From the NCBI GenBank assembly GCA_021812285.1, contig JAKAOH010000005.1, forward strand, positions 1 through 54,243: 54,243 nt of DNA, given 5' to 3'. The number at the start of each line of letters is the position of its first letter. Position 1 is the stretch's first letter. This document shows positions 18,145 to 26,894 of this stretch, in pieces. This DNA is from Acidobacteriota bacterium. GTDB lineage: Bacteria; Acidobacteriota; Terriglobia; Acidiferrales; UBA7541. A program made the translations under genes and the position numbers. The notes below the pieces were generated by a model. The model saw only the letters and a program-made list of their open reading frames with translations. It had not been told where the DNA came from and made no database searches.

Positions 18145-19494
18145 ATGGGACGCCAGCGAAGCGGCGAAATGGCCAAGGGAAAGGCTCGCGGTAACGGGCT
18201 GAAAATCCCTCCGGATGGTATACTCACGAAAGCCAAGGTCAGGCGTATGGGACGCACGATTCGCATAGCGGTGTTTTCTCTATCGGTGCTGGTGCTGCTG
18301 TACGTGTCCTTCGGGTACGTCTTCGGCCAGAGCACGAACGAGAGGCCGTATCGGTCGCTGACGGTTTACGGCGAGGTTCTGGATCACATCCAGGAAGACT
18401 ACGTAGACCAGCCCGATCTGCATCTGGTGACCGTGGGCGCGCTGCACGGGCTGCTCGAGGCGCTCGATCCGGAATCGAGCTATCTGAGCCCGCGGGAATT
18501 CGAGGCGTGGAAGAAGGAATCCGCGGATCGCGGCAAGGGCTCGATCGGCGTGGAGATTTCACGGCGCGGCTACATTTTCGTGCTCTCCGACCTGCCCAAC
18601 AGCCCGGCGCTCAAGGCGAAGCTGCACGAAGGCGACATTCTGGAAGCGATTTCCGGTTTCACGACGCAGGATATGTCCATCCAGCAGGCGAAACTGCTGC
18701 TCGATGGGGCCCCGGGCAGCACGGTGAAGGTTTCGCTGATTCGCCGCGGTAGTTTGAAGCCGGTGGACGTGGAGGTGACGCGGGCGATCGTGCCCCGGCC
18801 CGGCCTGCTGACCACGCGGCTTCAGGACAAAATCGGCTATCTGCGGATCGCCTCGTTCGATCCCGGCTCGGCGCGGCAGGTTCGCGGGCAGATCGAGCAA
18901 TTCGAGCGTCAGGGCGTGCAGCGGCTGATCGTGGACCTGCGCGGCTGCGCTTCCGGCGAGGCTTCCGAAGCGATTCAAACCGCTCAGCTTTTCCTCTCTT
19001 CCGGCACGATCGCGACCCTGCGCGGACAGACGATCGCGACAAAAACATTCTCGGCCGATCCTTCGAAAGTGGCCTGGAAAGGGCCGCTTTCGGTGCTGAT
19101 GTCGGGAAGCACCGCGGGCGCGTCGGAAATTTTCGCGGCGGCCATCGCCCAGAATCACCGCGGCGACGCGGTCGGACAGAACACGCAGGGGATGGCATCC
19201 GAGCAGAAGCTGATTCCGCTGCAGGATGGTTCGGCGCTGTTCCTCACGGTAGGCATCTACTACACGCCGGACGGCAAGGCGATTTTGAATAACGGCGTCG
19301 CGCCCACGGTGCAGGTGCCTCCGCCGAATTCTCAGCAGACGCTGCTCGATGCGCAGGACGTCGCGCCCGATCCGACGCCGGGCGAGCTGCCCGTGCCGAA
19401 AGATCCCGTGCTGCAGAAGGCGATCTCGATCCTCGGCGCGAATTCGGGAAGCGGCGCGGCAACAACCGCCGTGGCGGCCGCAAGCGGCTTCTGA
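18145..19494 (+). CDS. CtpA-like S41 peptidase homologue, catalytic residues missing
   Basis: The architecture is that of carboxy-terminal processing proteases: an N-terminal membrane anchor (residues ~35-60), an EVLDHIQEDYVD segment, a PDZ domain (~130-220) and an S41 core (~225-400). The active-site region, however, reads STAGASEIFAAA. Aligned with the family pattern SASASEIFAAA, the catalytic Ser is Gly (G325). The catalytic Lys, expected 25 residues on in TFGKG, is Met (M350 in TQGMA). It is therefore probably a non-proteolytic, PDZ-containing periplasmic protein. Numbering is from ATG 18145; ATG 18247, just before the hydrophobic anchor, is an equally good start. It converges with the VOC-like gene. 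Confidence 0.82.
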   Translation: MGRQRSGEMAKGKARGNGLKIPPDGILTKAKVRRMGRTIRIAVFSLSVLVLLYVSFGYVFGQSTNERPYRSLTVYGEVLDHIQEDYVDQPDLHLVTVGALHGLLEALDPESSYLSPREFEAWKKESADRGKGSIGVEISRRGYIFVLSDLPNSPALKAKLHEGDILEAISGFTTQDMSIQQAKLLLDGAPGSTVKVSLIRRGSLKPVDVEVTRAIVPRPGLLTTRLQDKIGYLRIASFDPGSARQVRGQIEQFERQGVQRLIVDLRGCASGEASEAIQTAQLFLSSGTIATLRGQTIATKTFSADPSKVAWKGPLSVLMSGSTAGASEIFAAAIAQNHRGDAVGQNTQGMASEQKLIPLQDGSALFLTVGIYYTPDGKAILNNGVAPTVQVPPPNSQQTLLDAQDVAPDPTPGELPVPKDPVLQKAISILGANSGSGAATTAVAAASGF

Positions 19495-19510
19495 CCCCCT
19501 CGATTCCCGC

Positions 19511-20113
19511 TCACCGGGAAACGCTTGGCGATTCCACCAGCTCGATCAGGACCTTTGTCTGCGCGGCGGCGGGAATCAGGAAAAAATTCACACGAGTGGA
19601 ATTGGCCCCGGGCCGCGTGACTGGATAGAGCGGCGCGATCCCGAAACGCTCGCGCAAAAGCTGCGTCGCGCAATCCACGTTCGTGACCGGAAATTCCACC
19701 TGCTGCACGCCTTCCCCGCGCCGCGCCAGAAAGCGCGCGATCGCGCCCGGACCGCCAGGATCGCGCGTGGTGAGAATATCGAGGGAAATTTCCGGCGAAA
19801 AATGAAGTTCGAATTCCTGGGCGTCCTGATCGGGCGGAACGTCGGCGAGTTCGGGCGAGCCGTTAGCTTTCCAAATTTTTTCAAACGTTTCCGGCTGCAC
19901 CGCAACGCCTACGACCGGATGGCCCGTGAAAAGCGGAAAAAGCACGGGATCGGCTCGCCAGGCGCGAGTGGCATCGAGAGCCATTGCGCAACCGGCGGCA
20001 TAAAGCGACTGCGCGGCGTTCACGCGCTCGGGTTCCTCCGCCGCGGAAAGCGCGGCGATGGGCGAAGAAAGCGAGTTCTCAGAATCGGCTGGCACAGCCC
20101 ATGACGATAGCAT
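19511..20113 (-). CDS. VOC (glyoxalase-like) superfamily protein
   Basis: This 200-aa protein seems to contain two beta-alpha-beta-beta-beta units. One covers roughly residues 60-125 (GHPVVGVAVQP to ILTTRD), the other 135-195 (VEFPVTNVDCATQLLRERFG to VLIELVE). The closing strand VLIELVE recalls methylmalonyl-CoA epimerases and other VOC proteins. I do not see the usual His and Glu metal ligands in both units, so enzymatic activity is uncertain. No signal peptide is visible. The gene is flanked by the CtpA-like gene (convergent, 16 bp) and the TonB-family gene. Confidence 0.5.
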   Translation of the reverse strand: MLSSWAVPADSENSLSSPIAALSAAEEPERVNAAQSLYAAGCAMALDATRAWRADPVLFPLFTGHPVVGVAVQPETFEKIWKANGSPELADVPPDQDAQEFELHFSPEISLDILTTRDPGGPGAIARFLARRGEGVQQVEFPVTNVDCATQLLRERFGIAPLYPVTRPGANSTRVNFFLIPAAAQTKVLIELVESPSVSR

Positions 20114-20238
20114 TTGTGGAGGGTGCGCAGGCGGGGATTTGGAGGCCGGCTAAGGGAACACGGCGTGAGGAATGAAAGGGCAAAGGAATCGGAAGGTGGA
20201 ATAGACGCAGTACGCCCGCAAAGGTTCTGTTGAGGGCT

Positions 20239-21420
20239 TCAATAGAGCCGGAAATCGATTTCGACCTGTACCCAAACGGCCGCTGGTTTGCCATTGGGGC
20301 CGATGGCGGGTTTCAAAACCCAGGTACGGACGGTCTGTTCCGCTTTCTGATCGAGCCCGAGCCCAAGACTCCGAAGCACTTCCATACGCTCGACGTGGCC
20401 CGTGGCGCTGACGAGCACCCGGAGCCAGACCGAACCTTGATATTTCAGCTTGACGGCCGCATCGGAAAATTCCGGCCTGGGGCAATAGACGCAAACCGGG
20501 CTGCCGTAGCCGCCTTCGCCGGCTTGCGGATAGCCGCCGCCGGTGCCGTATTCATAGCCGGGACCCACGCCGCCGCCGCTCCCGCTGCCCACGCCGCCGG
20601 AACTCCCCGTGCCGATGCCGCCGCCGTCGCCGGGACCGCCGGAAGGCGTGATGAGCTTCGCCAGCGGATCGCCGTAATTGGGCAGGTTCGGGCTGGGAAT
20701 CTTTATATGCGGCGGTCCAAGAACGGTCGCTTCCACCGGGATCGCGGGATGGGGAATGATTTTCGCCATCGGCGGAGCGAATTGCGTCATGGAAAAACGG
20801 GGCAAACGCCCGCGCGTCGCGGGCACCGGATTGCGCTCGCCGCCGCCACCACCGCCGTGGAGCGCCTTGCCCGGCTTCGCGCGGAAGAGCGGTTGGTAGG
20901 GTGAAAAATCGAGCGGCACCAGATTCGCCGTTGCCTGAACCGAAGGCTGAGTGATTCGCGGGAACAAGGGCACCAGAATCAGCAGGGCGACCAGAACGTG
21001 CCCGAGGAAAACGAAAAGCTGGACGCGGCGGTATTGCCGCGGAGGGTTCCACAATTCGCCCACCTCGATCGGCCGATCGAGCTTCACCGGGCGCTGACCC
21101 AGCAGATGAAATCCTTCGCGCAGGTTTTCGACGAATGCTTTATACCAGGGCTGCCTCTCGACCAGCATGGCCGAGCCCGAAACCCGGCCCACGCGGGGGC
21201 CGAAGAATTCCTTGAGGTTGTCGGAAAATTGGGAGCCGAATTCCACCGGATGCAGGTAGCTATCGCGCGGTGTTCCCTTCACCGGCCGCTCGTAGAGAAA
21301 ATCGTGCAGATTGGACCAGAAGAGCCTCGGCCGGCGTGGCCGTTGCATCTCGAATCGAGGCAGCGAGCCGCCCTGTTCGTTGACATCGGGCTGTTCAGGC
21401 CTTTCGATGACGTCCCCCAT
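20239..21420 (-). CDS. TonB-family energy transducer
   Basis: This 393-aa protein ends in a TonB C-terminal domain (residues ~315-393, with SVWLRVLVSATGHVE and the final VQVEIDFRLY). TonB proteins pass energy from the inner-membrane ExbB/ExbD motor to outer-membrane receptors. A single membrane segment lies near 133-153 (VFLGHVLVALLILVPLF), so about 130 residues precede it, far more than in classic TonB. The periplasmic linker has a Gly/Ser-rich stretch (~265-300) and a CVYC motif just before the C-terminal domain. No exbB or exbD genes are in the window. Its target receptors are unknown. Confidence 0.85.
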   Translation of the reverse strand: MGDVIERPEQPDVNEQGGSLPRFEMQRPRRPRLFWSNLHDFLYERPVKGTPRDSYLHPVEFGSQFSDNLKEFFGPRVGRVSGSAMLVERQPWYKAFVENLREGFHLLGQRPVKLDRPIEVGELWNPPRQYRRVQLFVFLGHVLVALLILVPLFPRITQPSVQATANLVPLDFSPYQPLFRAKPGKALHGGGGGGERNPVPATRGRLPRFSMTQFAPPMAKIIPHPAIPVEATVLGPPHIKIPSPNLPNYGDPLAKLITPSGGPGDGGGIGTGSSGGVGSGSGGGVGPGYEYGTGGGYPQAGEGGYGSPVCVYCPRPEFSDAAVKLKYQGSVWLRVLVSATGHVERMEVLRSLGLGLDQKAEQTVRTWVLKPAIGPNGKPAAVWVQVEIDFRLY

Positions 21421-21589
21421 GGATCTCTACCCTGGCCCTCAGAACCACATCCCCAATTCTAAACCAATCCTCTGCCCGCCTTCCCTATCAGATGCGCGGA
21501 AACCGGCAATGGTTATATACAAGATTTTGGGGAGAAACGAGGAATGGGCCACACGGCCTTTATCCGAAAGCCGGGCCTGCCCTGTCCGG

Positions 21590-21619
21590 CTGACACATAC
21601 AACACGCTCATTGTAACAT
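21590..21619 (+). promoter_or_regulatory. Possible sigma-70-type promoter of ileS
   Basis: CTGACA (21590-21595) and TAACAT (21614-21619) are separated by 18 bp. The -10 box matches consensus at four positions. The expected transcription start falls at or very near the ATG at 21626, which would give a leaderless message or point to a start codon further downstream. Confidence 0.35.
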
Positions 21620-21625
21620 AGAGCG

Positions 21626-24520
21626 ATGTTGTCGCCTGCTCTCACGCACCAGGTGCGGGGAGGCGACGACGATCCGGCAGCGAGGGCGACTACCCTGGAC
21701 CTGAAAAACACACTGAATCTGCCAAAAACCCCCTTCCCAATGAAGGCAAATCTGCCGCAGGCGGAGCCGCGCCAATTGGAAGAATGGAACGAGCGGCGGC
21801 TCTACGAACGGATTCTCGAGGCGCGGGAGGGCGCGCCCGTTTTCATCCTGCACGACGGACCACCCTACCCGACCGGTGAAATTCACCTGGGCACCGCGCT
21901 GAACAAAATTCTGAAGGACATGGTCGTACGGTCGAAATCCATGGCCGGATTCCGCGCTCCCTACATCCCCGGCTGGGATTGCCACGGCTTGCCGATCGAA
22001 ACGCAGGTGGAAAAAGAGCTGGGGCGCAAGGGCGCCGTGGAACCGGCCGAATTCCGCAAACTCTGCCGGGAGTTTGCGCGGCGCTATGTGGACGCGCATA
22101 TCCGCGATTTCCAGCGCCTGGGTGTTTTCGGGCAGTGGAACGATCCCTACCTGACGATGGATTTCGCTTTCGAAGCGCGAATCGCCGAGGCTTTCCTCGA
22201 ATTTCAGCAGCAGGGCTACGTCTACCGCGGCAAAAAGCCCGTTTACTGGTGCCTGCACGACCGCACGGCGCTCGCCGAAGCGGAAGTGGAATACGAAGAC
22301 CACACGAGCCCCTCGATCTGGGTGCGGTACGAAGTGATCGAAGCTCCGATCGCCCCCAAGCGAAACGGCCGCTTTTACGCGCTCATCTGGACGACCACGC
22401 CATGGACGCTGCCGGCCAGCCTGGCGCTCGCGTTTCATCCCGATTTCAAATACGTCTGCGCGGAAGACGCCGAAGGCAACGTCTATTTGATTGCCGAAGA
22501 CCGGCTGCGACCGTTTCTCGAGGAGACGGGCTGCGGGTTCCGGCTCCGCGAAAACGCCGGCGAGCGGATCGAAGGGCGGCGCCTGGAAGGCGCGAAATTC
22601 CGGCATCCGTTTCTGGACCGTGAAATCGCGGGCGTGCTGGCCGATTATGTGACGCTCGATCAGGGCACCGGCATCGTTCACACCGCACCCGGCCACGGCG
22701 CCGAGGACTTCCGCACCGGGCAGAAATACGGCCTCGAAACCTACGCACCGATCGATGACGACGGAAGGTTTACCGAGGGTCTGGACGAATACCGCGGAAA
22801 AACCGTTTTCGAGGCCAATCAGCCGGTGATCGAACTGCTGAAAAGGCGCGGAGCGCTGGTCGCCGCGGGAAAATTGCGCCACAGCTACCCGCACTGCTGG
22901 CGTTGCCACAATCCGGTAATTTTTCGCGCCACCGAACAGTGGTTTCTGAATCTGGAGCATCGCGACCTGCGCAAGCGCGCCGTCGAAGCCGCCGAAGCCG
23001 TGCGCTGGATTCCGGATTGGGGCCGCGAACGGATCGAATCCATGGTGCGCGGACGGCCCGATTGGTGCCTTTCGCGGCAACGGATTTGGGGCGTGCCGAT
23101 CGTCGCTTTCAGTTGCGAGGCATGCGACCGGCGGCTGGAAGATTTCCAGGCGCTGCGCGCAGTGCTCGAATGGTTCCGGCGCGAAGGAGCCGACGCGTGG
23201 TTTGCGCGCCCGGCGGAAGAGCTGTTGCCAGCCGGAACGCGGTGCGCGTGCGGCGAAAGCCGCTGGCGCAAGGAAAATGACATTCTCGACGTTTGGTTCG
23301 ATTCCGGCTCGACGCATTTGGCCGTGCTCGACGGTCGCGACGCCGACCGGCGCTGGCCTTCGGATCTGTATCTGGAAGGCCCCGATCAGTTCCGCGGATG
23401 GTTTCAAAGTTCGCTGCTCGTGGGAGTGGGGCTGAAAGACAAGGCCCCCTACCGGAGCGTGCTGACACACGGCTGGACGCTCGACGCCGCCGGCCGCCCG
23501 ATGTCGAAGTCGCTGGGAAACGTCGTGCTGCCGAGCGATGTTTGCCAGAAATGGGGCGCCGATCTGCTGCGCCTGTGGGTCGCTTCGCAGGATTATCAGG
23601 CCGATCTGCGCATGTCGGAAGACGGCATGGCGCAACTGGCCGAGGCCTACCGCAAGCTGCGCAACACCTTCCGCTGGGCGCTGGGCAATCTGGGCGATTT
23701 CGATCCCGAACGGGATTCGCTGGCCGACGACCGGCTCTGGGAACTCGACCGCTGGATGCTGGGAAGAACCGCGGAGCTGGTGAAGCGAACGAAGCAGTGG
23801 TACGAAGGGTTCGAATTTCAGCGCGTGTTCCACACGGTGCAGGATTTCGCCGTGGTGGATTTGAGCGCGTTTTATTTCGACATCCTCAAGGACAGGATGT
23901 ACACGTTCGCGACCGCCAGCGAGGGCCGGCGTTCGGCGCAAACGGCGGTCTGGCGGATCGCCCACGCGCTCGTGCGGACGATCGCGCCGCTGGTCGCTTT
24001 TACGGCGGAAGAAATCTGGAAATTTTTGCCGAAACGCAAGGGTGACCCCGAAAGCGTGCATATCGCCCGGTTCCCCGCGCCCGAGGAGCTGGGTCGCGCG
24101 CTCGATCCGCGGCTGGCGGCGAATTGGGAGCGCTTGGGCGAGGTGCGCGGCGAAGTGCTCCGCGCGCTCGAGCGCGCCCGAAACGAAAAACGGATCGCCG
24201 GATCGCTCGAAGCCAAGGTCCGGCTGGGCGCCGAGGACGGCTGGCGGGAACTACTCGAAAGCTACCGGAACTGGCTCCCGGCCGTGTTTCTGGTGTCCCA
24301 GGTGGAAGTGGACAAAGCGGCGAACGCGGCTGCTAGCGCGGATACGGCCGCCCTGGACGGCGTGCGCGTGGCCGTGGAGCGCGCCGAGGGCTCGAAATGC
24401 GAGCGCTGCTGGAATTATTCCACCGCCGTCGGAACGGACGCCGATTTCCCGACGCTGTGCGAGCGATGCGCGCCCGTTTTGAAGCAGTCCAGCGGAATGA
24501 CGAAGGACGGAAAATCCTGA
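21626..24520 (+). CDS. ileS: Isoleucyl-tRNA synthetase
   Basis: IleRS charges tRNA(Ile). The 964-aa protein has the typical opening LNLPKTPFPMKANLP, the class I signature as HLGT (residues 87-90; usually HIGH), an editing domain, MSKS at 626-629, and a C-terminal zinc finger with CERCW and CERC. Conserved homology begins only about 25 codons after ATG 21626, so the true start may be later: CTG at about 21695, preceded by GAGGGCGA, gives the usual N-terminus but is a rare start codon. ATG 21740 has no ribosome-binding site. The stop overlaps the lspA start (TGATG), the common ileS-lspA arrangement. Confidence 0.95.
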   Translation: MLSPALTHQVRGGDDDPAARATTLDLKNTLNLPKTPFPMKANLPQAEPRQLEEWNERRLYERILEAREGAPVFILHDGPPYPTGEIHLGTALNKILKDMVVRSKSMAGFRAPYIPGWDCHGLPIETQVEKELGRKGAVEPAEFRKLCREFARRYVDAHIRDFQRLGVFGQWNDPYLTMDFAFEARIAEAFLEFQQQGYVYRGKKPVYWCLHDRTALAEAEVEYEDHTSPSIWVRYEVIEAPIAPKRNGRFYALIWTTTPWTLPASLALAFHPDFKYVCAEDAEGNVYLIAEDRLRPFLEETGCGFRLRENAGERIEGRRLEGAKFRHPFLDREIAGVLADYVTLDQGTGIVHTAPGHGAEDFRTGQKYGLETYAPIDDDGRFTEGLDEYRGKTVFEANQPVIELLKRRGALVAAGKLRHSYPHCWRCHNPVIFRATEQWFLNLEHRDLRKRAVEAAEAVRWIPDWGRERIESMVRGRPDWCLSRQRIWGVPIVAFSCEACDRRLEDFQALRAVLEWFRREGADAWFARPAEELLPAGTRCACGESRWRKENDILDVWFDSGSTHLAVLDGRDADRRWPSDLYLEGPDQFRGWFQSSLLVGVGLKDKAPYRSVLTHGWTLDAAGRPMSKSLGNVVLPSDVCQKWGADLLRLWVASQDYQADLRMSEDGMAQLAEAYRKLRNTFRWALGNLGDFDPERDSLADDRLWELDRWMLGRTAELVKRTKQWYEGFEFQRVFHTVQDFAVVDLSAFYFDILKDRMYTFATASEGRRSAQTAVWRIAHALVRTIAPLVAFTAEEIWKFLPKRKGDPESVHIARFPAPEELGRALDPRLAANWERLGEVRGEVLRALERARNEKRIAGSLEAKVRLGAEDGWRELLESYRNWLPAVFLVSQVEVDKAANAAASADTAALDGVRVAVERAEGSKCERCWNYSTAVGTDADFPTLCERCAPVLKQSSGMTKDGKS

Positions 24521-25020
24521 TGATGCGGCATGGCAAATGGCGGCTGGGTTGGCTCTCGCTGGCGGTGCTCGTCGCCGATCAACTGTCCAAGCGCGCCGTC
24601 GCCGCGGCGATTGAACCGGGCGGCAGAGTGGAAATCATCCCCGGCCTGTTCAACATCGTGCACACGAACAACCGCGGCGTGGCCTTTGGCATTCTGGCCG
24701 ACGCGCGAGCTCCCTGGCTGGTTTGGCTGCTCATCCTGTTTTCGCTGTGCGTGATGGGGCTTTTGGTCTGGTTGCTGGCCAGCCAGCGGATTCCGGGAAC
24801 GCCGGGACAGGTGGGCGCGGCGCTGATTCTGGGCGGCGCGGCGGGCAACGTGCTCGACCGGGTGCTGCGTCATAGCGTTGTGGACTTCCTGGATTTTCAT
24901 ATCCGCGGCTACCACTGGCCGGCGTTCAATCTTGCGGATTCGGCAATCGTGGTGGGCGGAATCCTGATCGTGTTCTCCCTGCTGACCGAGCACCGGGAAA
25001 ACGTGCGGGGAAAGGCATAA
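24520..25020 (+). CDS. lspA: Lipoprotein signal peptidase (signal peptidase II)
   Basis: LspA removes the signal peptide from diacylglyceryl-modified prolipoproteins in the inner membrane. The 166-aa protein has four hydrophobic segments and both catalytic aspartates, D113 in NVLDRV and D140 in NLADSA, plus HTNNRGVAFGIL near the N-terminus. The start is ATG 24520, which overlaps the ileS stop as TGATG; GGACGG lies upstream. A second ATG follows at 24523. The next gene, 3 bp downstream, is lgt, which acts just before LspA in lipoprotein maturation, so the two steps are co-encoded. Confidence 0.95.
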   Translation: MMRHGKWRLGWLSLAVLVADQLSKRAVAAAIEPGGRVEIIPGLFNIVHTNNRGVAFGILADARAPWLVWLLILFSLCVMGLLVWLLASQRIPGTPGQVGAALILGGAAGNVLDRVLRHSVVDFLDFHIRGYHWPAFNLADSAIVVGGILIVFSLLTEHRENVRGKA

Positions 25021-25023
25021 ATC

Positions 25024-25836
25024 GTGTATCCAGTTCTCTTTCACTACGGATGGTTGACGGTCTATTCCTACGGCGTGCTGGTGGCAACCGGCGTGATCGT
25101 GGGGTTGTTTGCCGCGCGGTGGCAGGCTCGCAAGCTGGGGCTGAATCCCGACCAGATCTGGAACCTCGGGATTTATATGGTTCTGATCGCGCTGGCCGGC
25201 TCGAAGCTGTGGATGATTCTGGGCGATTTGCCGTATTACTGGCACCATCCCAGCGAGATTTTCTCCTATTCGACGCTGCAATCGGGCGGAGACATTTACG
25301 GCGGCGTGGTTTTCGGGCTGCTGTTCATCTGGCTGTACGTGCGCCGGCAGAAACTGGGCTATTTCGCCGTCGCCGACGCTTTCGCCGCTCCGCTCGCCCT
25401 TGGCCACGCCATCGGCCGCGTCGGCTGCTTCTGCGCCGGCTGCTGCTGGGGCAAGCCCACCACCATGCCCTGGGGCGTGACATTCACGAACCCCTTGGCC
25501 GCAAGCCTGGTCGGCACCCCGCTGAACGTCCCGCTCCAACCGACACAACTTTTCGAAGCCGGCCTCGAATTCCTCAATTTTCTTTTCCTGATCTGGCTCG
25601 GCAAGCGGCAGAAGTTCACCGGCGAACTCGTCGCCACCTGGATGATCCTATACGGGATCGAACGCGGCTCGTTGGAATTTATCCGTAACGACCCCGGCCG
25701 CGGAATGATGTTCGGTGGAACGGTGTCGTTCATGCAGTTCGTCAGCGTGGGGATGATCCTGTTCGGCACCTGGCTCTTCCTGAAGCACCGGTCCGTATCA
25801 ACACCCAACGTCAGCGCCGAACTTGCCCGGCGCTAA
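25024..25836 (+). CDS. lgt: Prolipoprotein diacylglyceryl transferase
   Basis: Lgt transfers diacylglycerol from phosphatidylglycerol to the lipobox cysteine of prolipoproteins. The 270-aa protein has about seven hydrophobic segments, the N-terminal pattern FHYGWLTVYSYGVL, the conserved arginine-containing segment HAIGRVGCFCAGCCWG in place of the classical GRxxNF loop, and ERGSLEFIRND near the C-terminus. The start is GTG 25024, three bases after lspA. The Cys-rich loop is a variant found in several phyla. The gene ends 16 bp before the rluD start, consistent with one operon ileS-lspA-lgt-rluD. Confidence 0.94.
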   Translation: MYPVLFHYGWLTVYSYGVLVATGVIVGLFAARWQARKLGLNPDQIWNLGIYMVLIALAGSKLWMILGDLPYYWHHPSEIFSYSTLQSGGDIYGGVVFGLLFIWLYVRRQKLGYFAVADAFAAPLALGHAIGRVGCFCAGCCWGKPTTMPWGVTFTNPLAASLVGTPLNVPLQPTQLFEAGLEFLNFLFLIWLGKRQKFTGELVATWMILYGIERGSLEFIRNDPGRGMMFGGTVSFMQFVSVGMILFGTWLFLKHRSVSTPNVSAELARR

Positions 25837-25852
25837 GCGCGAGGGAAACGCG

Positions 25853-26884
25853 GTGAGCGATTCCAGCGCGCGGCTGAGGCGGTTTGAGGCCGGCGCCGAA
25901 GACGCGGGCGAGCGGCTGGACCGCTGGCTGGCCGCGCAGCTTCCCGAAATCAGCCGCACCCAAATCCAGGAGCGCATTCGCACGGGTGGCGTGCGCGTGA
26001 GCGGCCATTCGGCGCGGGCCTCGCAGCGGATCGAGCCGGGCGACACGATCGAAATCCGGCTGCCCGCACCGATCGAAATCGCGGCGCTCGCGGAGCCGAT
26101 TCCCCTCGATGTTCTTTACGAAGACGACGATTGGCTGGCGATCAACAAGCCGGCGGGAATGGTCGTTCATCCCGGCGCCGGCGTCCGAACCGGAACGGTG
26201 GCGAATGCCCTGCTGGGCCGCTACGAACGCCTTTCGACTCTGGGCGGTCCGGCGCGGCCCGGTATCGTCCACCGCCTGGACCGGGAGACCTCCGGCGTGC
26301 TGCTTGCCGCGCGAAATGACGAGTCGCACCGGAATCTGGTTCGCGCCCTGGCTGCGAGGCGTGTCGAGAAAACCTACCTCGCGCTGGTGCATGGGCGCCT
26401 GGAGCAGGAAACCGGCCGAATCGATCTGCCCATCGCGCGCGATCTGCGCCGGCGGACCCGGATGACCACCCGGCGCCGGGAAGGCCGCGCGGCGCTCACC
26501 ACCTGGCGTGTGCTGTTGCGGTTGGGTCCGGGCGGCGCGACGCGAAAGGCGCCGGGCGAGGAGTTCACGCTGATCGAAGCCGGACTCCACACCGGCCGCA
26601 CACACCAGATTCGCGTTCATTTTTCGGCCGTCGGGCACCCGGTGGTCGGCGACACCCGCTACGGCGCGCCGGCACGGATCAGGATTGGCGCCGAGACGCT
26701 CGAGCCGCTTGGCCGCCTGTGGTTGCACGCCGCAAGAGTGCGGCTGGAGCATCCGCGAACGGGCCAACCCGTCGAGATTCGCGCGCCGCTTGCCCCGGAG
26801 CTGCGCGAGTGGCTGCGCGCGCTCGGGAACAAGATGGGAGACAGCGAAGCGGCGATTGACCGGGTTTTGCAGCGGTTTCTATAA
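25853..26884 (+). CDS. rluD: 23S rRNA pseudouridine synthase, RluD/RluA family
   Basis: This enzyme isomerises uridine in 23S rRNA (RluD modifies helix 69). The protein is 343 aa. It has an N-terminal S4 RNA-binding domain (ERLDRWLAAQLPEISRTQIQ) and the catalytic domain with D143 in HRLDRETSG. The INKPAGMVVHPG and GRTHQIRVH motifs are also present. I chose GTG 25853 because GAGGGA lies just upstream and the coding start fits the family; a TTG at 25823 would overlap lgt. The stop codon TAA lies inside the -10 box of the promoter for the next gene. The exact target uridines are inferred from family resemblance. Confidence 0.9.
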   Translation: MSDSSARLRRFEAGAEDAGERLDRWLAAQLPEISRTQIQERIRTGGVRVSGHSARASQRIEPGDTIEIRLPAPIEIAALAEPIPLDVLYEDDDWLAINKPAGMVVHPGAGVRTGTVANALLGRYERLSTLGGPARPGIVHRLDRETSGVLLAARNDESHRNLVRALAARRVEKTYLALVHGRLEQETGRIDLPIARDLRRRTRMTTRRREGRAALTTWRVLLRLGPGGATRKAPGEEFTLIEAGLHTGRTHQIRVHFSAVGHPVVGDTRYGAPARIRIGAETLEPLGRLWLHAARVRLEHPRTGQPVEIRAPLAPELREWLRALGNKMGDSEAAIDRVLQRFL

Positions 26885-26885
26885 T
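26856..26885 (+). promoter_or_regulatory. Near-perfect sigma-70 promoter of the VWA gene
   Basis: TTGACC (26856-26861) and TATAAT (26880-26885) are 18 bp apart; eleven of twelve consensus bases match. The -10 box contains the rluD stop codon. Transcription should start near 26892, only about 3 bases before the ATG at 26895. The GAGGGA ribosome-binding site (26886-26891) would then be absent from this message. Confidence 0.65.
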
Positions 26886-26894
26886 GAGGGACCG

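Noticed and set aside
18036-18194. A 52-codon plus-strand frame starting at GTG before the CtpA-like gene
   Set aside because: It is very basic, has no ribosome-binding site I can point to and no recognisable feature; it overlaps the next gene's start by 50 bases. It could be real but I cannot support it.
21608-24061. An 800-codon minus-strand open frame opposite ileS
   Set aside because: It is the antisense image of a strongly conserved gene in GC-rich DNA and has no motif of its own.
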